Part shown: in pieces, positions 26,501 to 32,685 of the stretch
Position numbering within the stretch: position 1 is the stretch's first letter
Layout of the letters: the number at the start of each line of letters is the position of its first letter
Program-made: the position numbers and the translations under genes
Source: a virus
DNA: 44,328 bases
Virus record (IMG/VR): IMGVR_UViG_3300036768_000383
Coordinates: 1-44,328 of that record
Direction: 5' to 3' (one strand)
The notes under the pieces: generated by a model
Told to the model about the DNA's origin: nothing
The model's input: only the letters and a program-made list of their open reading frames with translations
Databases searched by the model: none

Positions 26501-29254
26501 GACCTCCGCGACATGTTCGATGCCTTCAGGAGGCAGGGGACGCGGGAACGCATGCTCAGGCAGCTCGGAATGTACAGGCCAAGTTTCGCAGAGAGGATTC
26601 GCCAGGCCTACCAGAAGTTGAAGATCGAACTTCCGCGCAAGCAGGCAAAGTTCCGGCGCCGCTGGCTAGATAGGTATGCTGCCATTCGCGACATCGTAGA
26701 CGCCGTCTCTGAGGTCACGCAGCTTACCGCAGAGAAAGACCCATACAAGCTCGCCAGAGCCTTCTCCATGGCTTCCCGTGGCATAGCGAAGCAATGGGTG
26801 CTGGATGGCGTTGTTGATCCATTCACCGGCCAGCACCTGTTCAAATCGCTGCGTGATGCGTTCGAGCCGGCATTCGAAGCAGCTGCGCATCTACCAACGG
26901 AAGAGGTTGCTGAGGACGTTATCCTCTACGGCATAGCCCAGTACACCCTTGAACGTGCTGGCCGCGGTCAGAAGACTGGTGTGTACGTTGCTGATGCCAA
27001 CGAGATGCTCCGGCAGCTTGCCGTGAAGTACCAGAGCAAGATCGGCGTTATCGAGCAGGCAGCCAGGGACGTGACTGCGTGGAACCACGCCGTCATTGAC
27101 TGGCTCGCCTACGTTGGCTCGCTTACCCAAGAGCAGGCAGAGCGAATCAAGGGGAGCTTCGCCTTCTACGTCCCGATGCTGCGGGCCTTCAAGGAATACG
27201 ATGAAACGACGGTCAAGCGCGAAGGGAAGCCAGGAGGTCGGCGAATCCCCATTAGCACGGTTCGGAGGTTCAAGGGCTCGAAGCGCGAGACCATCAATCC
27301 TCTCGATGCGATGGTTTTCCAGACCGAGAGGTTCATTGACGCCGGTATCCGAACCAGGATTGCGATCGCGTTCCGCGACCTTGCAGAGAAGACGCCAATG
27401 CACGGATGGTGGATGGCCAAGGTTCCGCGGACGGACCAGGCCAAGCTCAAGTTCAAGCTCGGCAGGGTTGTTGAGGAGATCGAAAAACAGTTCGGCACAG
27501 AGCTTGACGAAGTCTTCGACGAGCAGGAGCTCGATGCTTTTCTGACGCTCTGGGCCAACCATCCGGCCTTTTTGGACCCGAAGGAGCCCATCATCGTATT
27601 CCGCGATCGTGGAAAAACTGAGTTCTGGCGCATCAATGACCAAGACCTGTTGGACACGCTGCGAGAATCGGATGAACTTACAATCGGCTCGTTCCTCCGC
27701 ACGCTTCTTGCGCCTCTTGGGCGGCTAGCGCGTCTGCAACGTCTTGGCGCCACAGGTCTGAACCCTGGATTCACCTTCGTGACGGCGCTCTTGCGAGACG
27801 TTTGGGATGCCTTCATGGTTACTAAGTGGACTGCCAAGGCGTATCCGAGGCGGACCTTCGAAGCGCTCCAAGAGCTTGTGCTTCAGACGCTCGGCAAGGA
27901 TTCTCCTGCTGCAAAGGCGTTCAAAGAGATGGGCGCTGAAATGACCACTCTTATGGGCCTTGACAGGCGCGTCGCGAAAGACATTCGAGACTCCATCATG
28001 CTGCGGGCAAAGACAACGAAGGGCAAGGTCAAGTTCATTATCATGCACCCTGTTGACAGCCTGAGAGCATTCTTCGGTGGCGAGGAAATTGCCCTTCGTC
28101 TACCTGAGTTCTCCAAGACGTATGAAGAGCAGAAGGCCAAAGGCGCAAGCGAGCAGACAGCTCGCATCGAGGCGCTGCTGGCAGCGAAGGAAGTCACCCT
28201 TGACTTCTCCAAGGCTGGTGTCTATGCCAGGTTCCTGAATAACTACATCCCGTTCTTCAATGCTGCTATAAGGGATATTGACAGGTTCGTTTCCTCGATG
28301 CGGACGAACCCGAGGAAGGTATTCTGGCGAGCCTTCCTCTCGATTACAGTACCCTCTATCATTCTCTACCTCATGAACTCTGATGAAGACTGGTATGACG
28401 AAATCCCAGAATGGGAGCGTGCATTGTTTATCCACATCAAGATTGGAGAGCACAGCGATGGAAAACCGTTCGTTCTACGCATACCGTACCCATTCACCTT
28501 TGGTCTGGTATTCGGTGCCTTCCCAGTCATGCTGTTGCGAACCCTTCACAAGGGCTCCAATGACGTTGACTGGCAGCGGTGGAAGCAAACTGTCATGGAG
28601 AAGCTCCTGCCTCCTACCAGAGTTCCACTCATCTCCACGATCTACGACCTGGCGGTAAACAAGGGATGGACCGGCCAGCCGATCGTTCCAGAGGGTCTCG
28701 CGAAGGTGGAAGACAAATACCAGTTCCTGCGGAACACTTCGGAGTTCTATAAGTGGATTGGGGAAATGACCGGGCTCAGCCCGCTCAAGGTGCAGTATGC
28801 TGTGCGAGACCTTACCGGCGGCCTATCCGAGACGTTCACGAACCCGCTGAAGGCCAGAAGGGAAATGGCTGACTGGCCGGTTATCGGACGCTTGTTCATG
28901 CGTAACGAGCGCTTCGGCAAGAGCTATCAGGAGCTCTATGATGACCTGAAGAAGGCAGAGGAAGCTTATAACACCATCCTCAGGCTTCGGAAGATGGGAG
29001 AGATTGACAAGGCGGTCAAGGTGGCTCTTGATAATGCGGAGCTGCTCGGATTCAAGGATACAGACTTCAGAATCGCAATGCTGAGAAGGTCGCTTGAGCT
29101 TAGGAATCGTGACTTCCCGGCGAGCTTCTACTTCCCGAACCTCAAGCGCCTACGCGAGCAAGCGGACACGCTTGGCCAAATGACGAGAGAAGGTTCCTCG
29201 CCCTATGATATAACCTTAGAGGCGCGGAAGATGCGCCAGGAGGCGGCGCGATGA
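17552..29254 (+). CDS. Giant polyvalent ejection protein (GGDEF, methylase, helicase, zincin, LPD38-like)
   Basis: 3,900 residues, roughly 430 kDa, 26% of the genome. Domains in order: helical virion region with a Gly-zipper-like hydrophobic stretch (about 1-485); Gly/Glu-rich linker (486-640); GGDEF domain (about 700-840; D720, N728, D737, GGDEF at 767-771); Pro/Glu/Lys linker (857-1000); N6-adenine methylase with LEPAVGSG from L1170 and NVPF at 1238-1241; SF2 helicase with GLGKT 1916-1920, DEAH 2074-2077 and QREGR 2400-2404; coiled coils (about 2440-2810); zincin HEIGH at 2895-2899 with a possible third ligand E2940 or E2941; LPD38-like helical end (about 3380-3780). The methylase-helicase is preceded by the family-typical FRGWGGL. 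The layout matches phage polyvalent proteins thought to be injected with DNA and active against host defences. The stop overlaps the next start (ATGA). Confidence 0.92.
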   Translation: MADLRELLNDPEFILMPRKDRLQIINQIAPTDSTFASLAPEEQQAVISRLLEYQQVDLRAVVQHPKWQQMPIEERADWLNKNAGRDPMLSQLKPGEQRVVLGKALIAKQTPPPPDMLDLMVGDTQQVPLQQRNAKLLLGRLYPPEIQQYGQEQLIRSAQEAVDKQSLAEQVANALSRGINQFGQNTMAVQHALGLPYSPEIESGVTLPLEMQLKPSKQQEYEEQAKQRAEKVARIREALSQKLGVLGNIAGIPASVGLSVLNAVEGAVQNPKGTLLAQAEQLPISLPPMVMGGMVASALGPLAPALSKFVAYGVSSAIPEALSEAGDTYLQARQSGMSHAEARNAFAKDFASNLVLLSTSNSLEAASAFGGLKALAGGEKAIQKAVEEAAKKTAERVAKTSLMQQALDTTFRLLGTGAEEGFEEYAQAGFQQAAQAPGQFWEKLLNPSQREELERMTQAEAGAALGMAFGAAGATKARLEDAEARYEAFKRSQEAAGGAGGDGSASEVEGGGVPPEGPTGRGKGFTWWPWGRKDRQGGVDSERTVSSRNGQEGMDSSGEGEEGQGGSPPEGRGPQPPVPPVRPRGPNVPGGIGVSVESSDGGGSDVVGDDTSGGDGGGGTPQGSGGGGLGLDENLAEQAVLEILGQGEEAERRRPFTAELRRLRNVVANMAQRLNRPGLARAALTAPLAHGFANATALQLHERLFPESEPGVPFFTLAFDARGFKNVNDHLGQDAGDALIETIAAEMADVLDRYASTGFRVFAARPGGDEFVVRAGLSSQESAEALAAKIAEVTAPEVLMGKVTVIPQEELTKYYGGLRFGIGRTSNDAYEQLAAVKGREGSFREVVRKHNDREGGSGQSVPPVPERSSSTVDNEGATPPSGPEVVAEETEQSEPTVVEKKPKKPKILPPKEQNKVRRKAKSDKTAVQAVEEEGVATTPTPTEEKRVIEEPRATSEEQAEPKPPTEPTEEVKTAKEPEAKPTQPTQEVKSKEEGPTFERSSSLPTSPEDYRQWASEVTSQKAGNIRSSRRAWRDALLHGVPAKSPAPQTERYRGLPAQSRSYNPETVAASNLAAIKLIKQLEAEDRGPTDEELAILQRFRGWGGLSGLFSASTEKLYQMYKELENLLGRSVVSAIRSTVLNSHYTDPVIAMSIWDGLKRALEGYKELFALEPAVGSGIFIATSPEDITFKWHATDIDPIATKVTKVVTEATGIPAIVENRGFETLSVPDGSFDLVITNVPFGDYKLYEKRYNHLELSIHNHFIVKSLDLVRPGGLVVVITSRYTMDSKSQKARQEMYQRADLVTAIRLPQEAHAFAGTRVVTDILVFRRRKPGELPGDATWLSTEEVEIAPKQTVDLNSYWADHKDHILGHAFLGRGLYSDNEYVVATYNPEKIPEQITDLFSRDLQQGIFAPEDIKSELASIKSSISGNYLGGIVHADGKLYRVKKDRLTDREEYHEIGPASADDIKRLKALDALYQALDNVIRVAKDGIPSLTEDALEKLKAAYNEFNKSFGLLRFEKNMRFLQLTEHGKALFAIDHPNGIEHTKFFTTQKSILGQSKLRRIEEAIPIIALRSDADIVDILARSGYEELAGKSKAEIVEYLSERGLAYFDPEERKVVPAFMYLSGDIRHKLEIAKKNAETNPLFKHNAQALERVLPPWKSFQDIPFRLGSSFLDKELVAGFLQLMLMYPDRYASPSAAEIVHDLVVKARDLGQSVKDVPELVARRERRNYWLRIRTNRVNGVTDVEFTVENSRDFDRALKTFFDTRVSKSIPEGRMQTVLKDFFFDLLNGTRTFHTPFTARDFEGSEEYRRDQARSENEQFNAAMEQLYDEALQGFRSFVEGHNGLRQYVEERYNSLLNSYVAPKPPIEMLKDEDDGAYRVPGMSKDSWLRPYQAESVVKTVFRGSQMIAHEVGLGKTYVLLSTAAYAKHLGIARKPVIAVPKATIRQFAEEARRSFPGLTILSSESVTKGRETLQSFLAVMAASDFDIAIITHEHLTQISPSPEYIQQVFEEIDAQISDAIRAASGDRRLVKRLQKEAQRFERTFRYLEGRAKKSGIFTLDKIGIDFLFVDEAHFFKSYPLFVLQNVKGVPTTKSQRSVILDLLIRNIKDRRQSDTGIVLATGTPIANTLPEAYIMARLVSAEELSRINVNTINNWLAAFAAVDNDVEVKATGEIDVVERLSLFVDPAAFRRALRTSWSVELGEDHEDILQRPRKEQIVIEVTPTPIFQKFLLSLQERAQAIKRGDVRPEEDNFLYITTDASKASVDLRLVSKDATEEDGVKLRAVADNVARLYSEFPGTAQLIFLDRGISRTSWGFSAYEELIRQLVKLGIPREEIIDFSKLTQAKRKDAEEGIRSGKYRVAIGSTRKLGTGLNVQDVLVAVHHVDASWVPADMEQREGRIWRSGNKSDVARIFTYVTKGSLDTLFYKALHRKSSFIKQFLKDGALESVVESIPDQITYDDIAAVAAADKRLITLAQLQKELKKLTLRRKAQEDKVTRTGSSIAEAQRSLRVVSDAIRDYEETLKLLTGQKDIPANALVDSIDIDVDEKDPRKLIVQYYPGMDGFDELLPRLREKFEQIKQRVREQHKRMGDYDVSFIEKVEPRAVRTIPAERKLHFLSLFDIKVKYEAKEGAREVRESMSLSNQRDEHWTPLMRAAGAAWYLPSHIAADISVDRANLINRVEKSIGPVAVFRAALGDATMLQQGLELLRDVEGKLNEYIEKRQTSLEQEQKALAEAKTNERQVAQQIDDVKQDIAANPHVIQSSDASFVRSSAQEVSEEERSLEEAGIPEGEGDEEEGEETPPEGTRGVPQKKLSVASEEAGISIELTAEKERHGVSRADIIRYVQDKLVLRVVRPAHMKLYQKKYAALYDVDADYVSLAFGGDTDALAHEIGHAFWNRFKIKDALPSKEAIEEMQALGRELYRDPDMADDLALEEGFAEVFKAWLFGDEALHKAAPAAGSWLSSFIDELPEYSKDYKDLRDMFDAFRRQGTRERMLRQLGMYRPSFAERIRQAYQKLKIELPRKQAKFRRRWLDRYAAIRDIVDAVSEVTQLTAEKDPYKLARAFSMASRGIAKQWVLDGVVDPFTGQHLFKSLRDAFEPAFEAAAHLPTEEVAEDVILYGIAQYTLERAGRGQKTGVYVADANEMLRQLAVKYQSKIGVIEQAARDVTAWNHAVIDWLAYVGSLTQEQAERIKGSFAFYVPMLRAFKEYDETTVKREGKPGGRRIPISTVRRFKGSKRETINPLDAMVFQTERFIDAGIRTRIAIAFRDLAEKTPMHGWWMAKVPRTDQAKLKFKLGRVVEEIEKQFGTELDEVFDEQELDAFLTLWANHPAFLDPKEPIIVFRDRGKTEFWRINDQDLLDTLRESDELTIGSFLRTLLAPLGRLARLQRLGATGLNPGFTFVTALLRDVWDAFMVTKWTAKAYPRRTFEALQELVLQTLGKDSPAAKAFKEMGAEMTTLMGLDRRVAKDIRDSIMLRAKTTKGKVKFIIMHPVDSLRAFFGGEEIALRLPEFSKTYEEQKAKGASEQTARIEALLAAKEVTLDFSKAGVYARFLNNYIPFFNAAIRDIDRFVSSMRTNPRKVFWRAFLSITVPSIILYLMNSDEDWYDEIPEWERALFIHIKIGEHSDGKPFVLRIPYPFTFGLVFGAFPVMLLRTLHKGSNDVDWQRWKQTVMEKLLPPTRVPLISTIYDLAVNKGWTGQPIVPEGLAKVEDKYQFLRNTSEFYKWIGEMTGLSPLKVQYAVRDLTGGLSETFTNPLKARREMADWPVIGRLFMRNERFGKSYQELYDDLKKAEEAYNTILRLRKMGEIDKAVKVALDNAELLGFKDTDFRIAMLRRSLELRNRDFPASFYFPNLKRLREQADTLGQMTREGSSPYDITLEARKMRQEAAR
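19008..19475 (+). CDS. Overprinted ORF A inside the giant gene
   Basis: 155-residue ORF read +1 relative to the giant gene. GGAGG (18997-19001) lies 6 bases before ATG 19008, an ideal ribosome site. The product looks like a normal globular helical protein: KRQLEELEGMALLAKWRAAE, six Trp, well mixed hydrophobic and charged residues, natural codon variety. In the same stretch the giant protein is low-complexity Gly/Glu/Pro linker, so selection appears to act on the +1 frame. The family is unknown. Alternatives are chance opening in purine-rich DNA, or a frameshifted short form of the giant protein. Confidence 0.6.
   Translation: MRLSNEVKRQLEELEGMALLAKWRAAEYLRKAPPDEAKALRGGHGDERIVREGWIRSVLSALETGKRAWIQAVREKKVKEVVLQKAEDLSRLYRLYVLGGLMSPEASELAWSQVMVEDPTLWEMTPQEAMEEEERLRAAEEEASDLTKTWLSRQS
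20034..20243 (+). CDS. Overprinted ORF B inside the giant gene
   Basis: 69-residue ORF, also +1 relative to the giant gene. GGGAGG (20018-20023) lies 10 bases before ATG. The product is compact and protein-like: FERLFENIMTGKVAP, LYLQFPSGRQVLWITKEQ, AAQRWWQKK, suggesting helix, beta-hairpin, helix. The first third overlaps the last helix of the GGDEF domain, the rest overlaps linker. TTGACA (19982) and TAGATT (20005) with a 17-base gap lie just upstream and could drive it separately. The family is unknown. Confidence 0.55.
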   Translation: MPTNNLQQSRDERDPFERLFENIMTGKVAPDNLYLQFPSGRQVLWITKEQLLQAAQRWWQKKQNSQNQP

Positions 29255-29742
29255 TCATTGATGTACTACCCACGGTCTTCGTTCTCTGGCTTACCGCCAA
29301 CGGCGGTGCGATCGTGTTGCCCGAGACAAGTCAATATGACGCTCCACAATTTAGAGTAATGCCAATGAGGCCGATTGACGATGATAGCTGGTATGACAGG
29401 CGGCAGCCTCCAGAAATCTTCTGCGAACGAGGCAAGCCAGAATGTGAGAGAGCTTACCTCATTGGCAGGGGAAAATTCTCCTACGCAGCAATAACGTGCA
29501 CAGATTGGTGCGTTGCTATGACGCTCGGTAAGGCTGAGAACGGAGCGTACGAAGCGCATACCTACGAGTGGCATGGAACTATGACCTTCGGACCAGGGGA
29601 ATTCGATACCTTCATTTTCGAGCTTGCGCCGGAGCAGATAGTTTCCTACTGGCACATGGAAGCTTCCAGCATGTACTGGACAATCCTGAACTTTCATCCG
29701 TTCGACATGCTTTGCTGCCCATTCACTGGGTTGTGGAGGTGA
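29251..29742 (+). CDS. Hypothetical protein after the ejection gene
   Basis: 163 residues, beta-rich and aromatic, with eight Cys (CERGKPECER, then TCTDWC, then CC near the end), suggesting disulfides or metal. The first about 25 residues are moderately hydrophobic (VLPTVFVLWLTANGGAIVL) and may be a signal or anchor. The gene overlaps the giant gene by 4 bases (ATGA) and precedes lysis genes. It may be exported or envelope-acting. I do not recognise a family. Confidence 0.7.
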   Translation: MIIDVLPTVFVLWLTANGGAIVLPETSQYDAPQFRVMPMRPIDDDSWYDRRQPPEIFCERGKPECERAYLIGRGKFSYAAITCTDWCVAMTLGKAENGAYEAHTYEWHGTMTFGPGEFDTFIFELAPEQIVSYWHMEASSMYWTILNFHPFDMLCCPFTGLWR

Positions 29743-29744
29743 AG

Positions 29745-29972
29745 ATGCACGATATTCCGCTTATCCTAACAGTTGCACAGGGAATCATCGTTGGCCTGCT
29801 CTCGATTACGTGGTTCTACTTTCGAGCAGACAGGGACAACCTGATTAGGTCCCTAGAGAAGCTTTCAACACGTCTCGAAGAGTTGACAGAGGAGCTTAGG
29901 CAGACGATGGTGGAACATGAGAGGCGGCTTTCTCGTATCGAAGGAAAACATTACAAGCAATGGGTTGACTAG
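29745..29972 (+). CDS. Membrane-anchored coiled-coil protein (spanin- or holin-like)
   Basis: 75 residues. One transmembrane helix (about 5-24, LILTVAQGIIVGLLSITWF) is followed by a continuous coiled coil of about 45 residues (NLIRSLEKLSTRLEELTEEL). GGAGGTGA precedes ATG 29745, so the longer frame opening at 29568 is rejected. The topology resembles an inner-membrane spanin (Rz-like) or a small holin regulator. It is next to amidase and holin, supporting a lysis role. Confidence 0.75.
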   Translation: MHDIPLILTVAQGIIVGLLSITWFYFRADRDNLIRSLEKLSTRLEELTEELRQTMVEHERRLSRIEGKHYKQWVD

Positions 29973-29983
29973 GAGGAGTATCT

Positions 29984-30454
29984 ATGGAGAAGTTTACGGA
30001 GCTCCCTGATTTGGTTATTCTACACTGCAGCGATACAGAAGACGGTGAAGTGCTGGATGCTGAAAGCATCAAGCGCTATCACAAGTCGGTCAACGGCTGG
30101 GATGATATTGGCTACCACTTCGTCATTGAGCGCGTCGGTGACTCCCTCCGCTTGGTCCAGGGGCGTGACATTCGATACGTTGGCTCGCACTGCAAGGGAC
30201 AGAACCACAGGTCTATCGGCGTATGCGTGGTAGGCAAGTTCGAACGGGTCGTGCCTGACCCAGTCCTGGACTTCACGGCAAAGTGCATGGCGCAGATCAT
30301 GTACTCCTTCCACTTGCCACCGTCGGCCCTGGCATTCCACCGCGACTTCACCGACGCAAAGACATGTCCTGGAACGGCTTGGAAGAAAGACTACCTCCAG
30401 ACGCTGGTAGGCGAATACATGATGCGGCTAGGGGGCTTGACAAGGCGCCCATGA
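29984..30454 (+). CDS. Endolysin: N-acetylmuramoyl-L-alanine amidase, T7-lysozyme-like
   Basis: 156 residues, amidase_2/PGRP fold. Zinc ligands can be read as H14 (LHCSDT), H119 (AFHRDF) and C128 (KTCPG), with Y43 (GYHFVIE) and K126 near the active site. The Lys-x-Cys arrangement copies T7 lysozyme, where K128 and C130 play these roles. The enzyme cuts the bond between muramic acid and the stem peptide. It has no signal peptide, so release needs the holin. The ribosome site is AGGAGGAG. A promoter-like sequence lies in its last codons. Confidence 0.93.
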   Translation: MEKFTELPDLVILHCSDTEDGEVLDAESIKRYHKSVNGWDDIGYHFVIERVGDSLRLVQGRDIRYVGSHCKGQNHRSIGVCVVGKFERVVPDPVLDFTAKCMAQIMYSFHLPPSALAFHRDFTDAKTCPGTAWKKDYLQTLVGEYMMRLGGLTRRP

Positions 30455-30465
30455 GACGTTACGCT
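30437..30465 (+). promoter_or_regulatory. Sigma70-type promoter before holin
   Basis: TTGACA (30437-30442), 17-base spacer, TACGCT (30460-30465), followed by GTGA as in the promoters at 39300 and 42294. It lies inside the end of the amidase gene. Transcription would begin near 30472, at the left arm of a hairpin just upstream of the holin ribosome site. Confidence 0.55.
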
Positions 30466-30470
30466 GTGAT

Positions 30471-30494
30471 TGTCGGGCAGAAAGATGCCCGACA
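30471..30494 (+). promoter_or_regulatory. 5' leader hairpin before the holin ribosome site
   Basis: TGTCGGGC (30471-30478) pairs perfectly with GCCCGACA (30487-30494) across an 8-base loop. It is followed directly by AAAGGAGG (30496-30503) and the holin ATG. No U-tract follows, so it is not an intrinsic terminator. At the very start of an mRNA from the promoter at 30437 it may stabilise the message or modulate holin translation. Confidence 0.6.
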
Positions 30495-30508
30495 GAAAGG
30501 AGGCTAAC

Positions 30509-30712
30509 ATGAGTGATTACAAGGGTTTGTTGCTGTCCAAGACCTTCTGGGGGGCCATCCTCATGGCCGCCGCTTTCGTTTGGAAGCCGGCCCAGGATGT
30601 CTCTCCGGACGATATCGTGGCCATCCTTGACCACGTTATCGCCGCCGTCGGTCTGATCCTCGCCATCGTCGGCCGCATCAAGGCGAACAAGATCATCAAG
30701 GGAATCTTCTAG
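30509..30712 (+). CDS. Holin-like small membrane protein
   Basis: 67 residues with two hydrophobic segments: about 8-25 (LSKTFWGAILMAAAFVW) and about 37-55 (IVAILDHVIAAVGLILAIVG), then a basic tail (RIKANKIIKG). The opening LLSKTFWG is typical of two-pass phage holins. ATG 30509 has AAAGGAGG 5 bases upstream. It would make holes that let the amidase reach the wall. A separate promoter and leader hairpin suggest its timing is set independently of the structural operon. Confidence 0.8.
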   Translation: MSDYKGLLLSKTFWGAILMAAAFVWKPAQDVSPDDIVAILDHVIAAVGLILAIVGRIKANKIIKGIF

Positions 30713-30719
30713 AAAAACT

Positions 30720-30745
30720 CCCCCCGGCTTCTGGTGGCCGGGGGG
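30720..30745 (+). terminator. GC-rich hairpin after holin (terminator-like)
   Basis: Nine-base stem CCCCCCGGC / GCCGGGGGG with an 8-base loop, right after the holin stop. On the + strand no U-tract follows (ATGACGCG). On the opposite strand the A-run at 30713-30717 would give a U-tract. It may be a weak or RNA-processing site rather than a full terminator. Confidence 0.5.
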
Positions 30746-30806
30746 ATGACGCGAGGAGGAGTGGGCTGCGCGCCCACATAACAATATAAGACGGGAGGGA
30801 GAGTTT

Positions 30807-31799
30807 ATGGCAATCCAGAGGTTCAAATCCGAGGAGGAGTGGCTGCGGGCTCGTCAGGCATGGGTAGGTGCCTCCGAGCTCGCAGCTGTCTTGGGGCTCT
30901 CGCCCTGGAAGACGGCCTTCCAGCTTTGGCTTGAGAAAACCGGGAGGGCTCAGCCGCCGGCTGAAAACGTGCGGATGCGGGCTGGGAAGGCGCTGGAGCA
31001 GGTGGTGCTCAAGGAGTACGAAGAGCACACTGGCGCTGTGGTACTGCCTACGCCGCTGATGGTGCTGGTTCATGATCACCTTGCTCTGGCGGCCACTCCT
31101 GATGCGATCTGCGACACTCCGCCAGCCGGTGTGTCCGACATCAAGGTCGGGGTAGAGGCTAAGACCTCCATGTCCAGGTATGGCTGGGGTGAGCCCTTTT
31201 CTGATGATGTGCCGATGCACTACTACGTCCAGGTGGTAGCCCAGTTGATGCTCGCCCGCGAATACCTTGACAGGTCGTTCGAACGCTGGGACGTGGCAGC
31301 TATGTTCGCCTTGCGCGACTTCGACGTGTACACCATCACATATGCGCCACAAGTGAGAGCTCTATGGGAGCGCATCCTTGAGGAGGTGGACAAGTTCTGG
31401 TGGCACGTCACGCAAGACAAGGCACCAGCCGTGGACGGCTCGGACGCTGCGGCTCGATGGATATTGGACCAGTTCAGAATACCCGGCTCCAGCATCATCA
31501 AGCAAGCGACACCAGAGCAAGAGCAAATCTTGCGGGAGTACGCAGTTGTGCGGCTGAAGCTCAAGGAAATGGAGGCCGAGGTCGGCCGCCTTGAGAACGT
31601 CATCAAGATGGCTATCGGCGACGATCTTGGCCTGGAAGGCGAAGCTGGACTTGTGAAGTGGACGCCAGTCAAGGGCAGCGCAAGGGTTGATTGGAAGGCT
31701 GTGGCGATGGAGCTTGGTGCGACTCCAGAGCTGATCGCCAAGCACACGCAAATCGGCCAAGAGACGCGTCGTTTCATCTGGAAGGGAAAGGAGGACTAA
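30807..31799 (+). CDS. YqaJ-family viral recombinase exonuclease
   Basis: 330 residues. The opening with WLRARQAWVGASELAAVLGLS is typical of the YqaJ family (lambda-exonuclease-like, PD-(D/E)xK fold). Active-site residues can be read as D99 (ATPDAI) and E117-A-K119, followed by MHYYVQVVAQLMLA, the conserved helix. It resects 5' ends to make 3' single strands for the RecT protein encoded next. Together they form a two-gene annealing recombination system used in concatemer formation and repair. The ribosome site is GGGAGGGAGAG. Confidence 0.92.
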   Translation: MAIQRFKSEEEWLRARQAWVGASELAAVLGLSPWKTAFQLWLEKTGRAQPPAENVRMRAGKALEQVVLKEYEEHTGAVVLPTPLMVLVHDHLALAATPDAICDTPPAGVSDIKVGVEAKTSMSRYGWGEPFSDDVPMHYYVQVVAQLMLAREYLDRSFERWDVAAMFALRDFDVYTITYAPQVRALWERILEEVDKFWWHVTQDKAPAVDGSDAAARWILDQFRIPGSSIIKQATPEQEQILREYAVVRLKLKEMEAEVGRLENVIKMAIGDDLGLEGEAGLVKWTPVKGSARVDWKAVAMELGATPELIAKHTQIGQETRRFIWKGKED

Positions 31800-31800
31800 C

Positions 31801-32685
31801 ATGCAAGACAAGCTCGCTGTCCAGGAGAAGTATCGTACGCTTGCCCAGGCGCTGGAGCAGGCGAAGGCAGAGCTGGCCAAGGCTATCCCTGGTGACGTGT
31901 TCACCGCGGATCGCCTCGTGCGGCTCGCATTGACTGCCGTCACGCGGCAGCCGCTACTGCTGCAGTGCACCATCCCGACCATTCGTTTGGCCGTGCTGCA
32001 GTCCGCCCAGCTCGGGCTTGACCCGTCCGGTGTCTTGGGTGAGGCCTATATCGTGCCATTCTTCAATGGCAAGAAGAAAGTGTACGAGGCGCAGCTGATT
32101 ATCGGCTATCGCGGACTCCTGCTTCTGGCTTACCGCTCCGGAATCATCGAGCACATCTCGGCTCACGTGGTCTACAAGGACGATGAGTTCGTCTACCAGC
32201 CACATCTAAAGAACCCGATATTTCACCAGCCTGACATGAACAAGCCTCGTAGCCATGAGAATATTGTGGCTGCGTACATGGTGGCCCAAGTGAAGGGATC
32301 AGACTGGGTGCACTGCGAGGTCATGACGCGCCAGGAAATCGAAGCCGTCCGTGCGCGCTCGAAACAGCCCGATGGCGAACTCTGGCGACAAAACTACGCT
32401 GAAGCTTGCCGAAAGACGGTACTGCGCCGCGGTTTGAAGTACCTGCCGCTCAACTTGGTCGCGCTGGCTGAGGAGGAAGTTGAAGAAACGCCGGTAAGCC
32501 AGGAGGTGATTGATGTGGCCGTCGAGAGCGAGGAGCATGCTCCAGCAGAGGTCCAAGACGTTCAGGAAGCGGAGGACAGCGGCAAGGCGGCGGAGATCCT
32601 GCAGCGCGTGGAACGGCGCAGGGCACGGCTGCAGGAAGAGCCGGAACCGGAACCCACTGTGCTCTTCGGCTCCGATGAAAGCTAA
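31801..32685 (+). CDS. recT: RecT-family single-strand annealing protein
   Basis: 294 residues. The core is unmistakable RecT: FTADRLVRLALTAVTRQP, LQSAQLGLDPSGVLGEAYIV and AQLIIGYRGLLLLAYRSG, the last being the family hallmark. The C-terminal about 70 residues are acidic and disordered, probably for partner contacts. It anneals complementary single strands produced by the exonuclease encoded just upstream (AAGGAGG, 2-base gap). Its last codons overlap the nuclease gene starting at 32675. Confidence 0.95.
   Translation: MQDKLAVQEKYRTLAQALEQAKAELAKAIPGDVFTADRLVRLALTAVTRQPLLLQCTIPTIRLAVLQSAQLGLDPSGVLGEAYIVPFFNGKKKVYEAQLIIGYRGLLLLAYRSGIIEHISAHVVYKDDEFVYQPHLKNPIFHQPDMNKPRSHENIVAAYMVAQVKGSDWVHCEVMTRQEIEAVRARSKQPDGELWRQNYAEACRKTVLRRGLKYLPLNLVALAEEEVEETPVSQEVIDVAVESEEHAPAEVQDVQEAEDSGKAAEILQRVERRRARLQEEPEPEPTVLFGSDES

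Noticed and set aside
30720-30745. Full rho-independent terminator after holin
   Set aside because: The stem is strong but no U-tract follows on the + strand; kept only as a terminator-like hairpin with low confidence.
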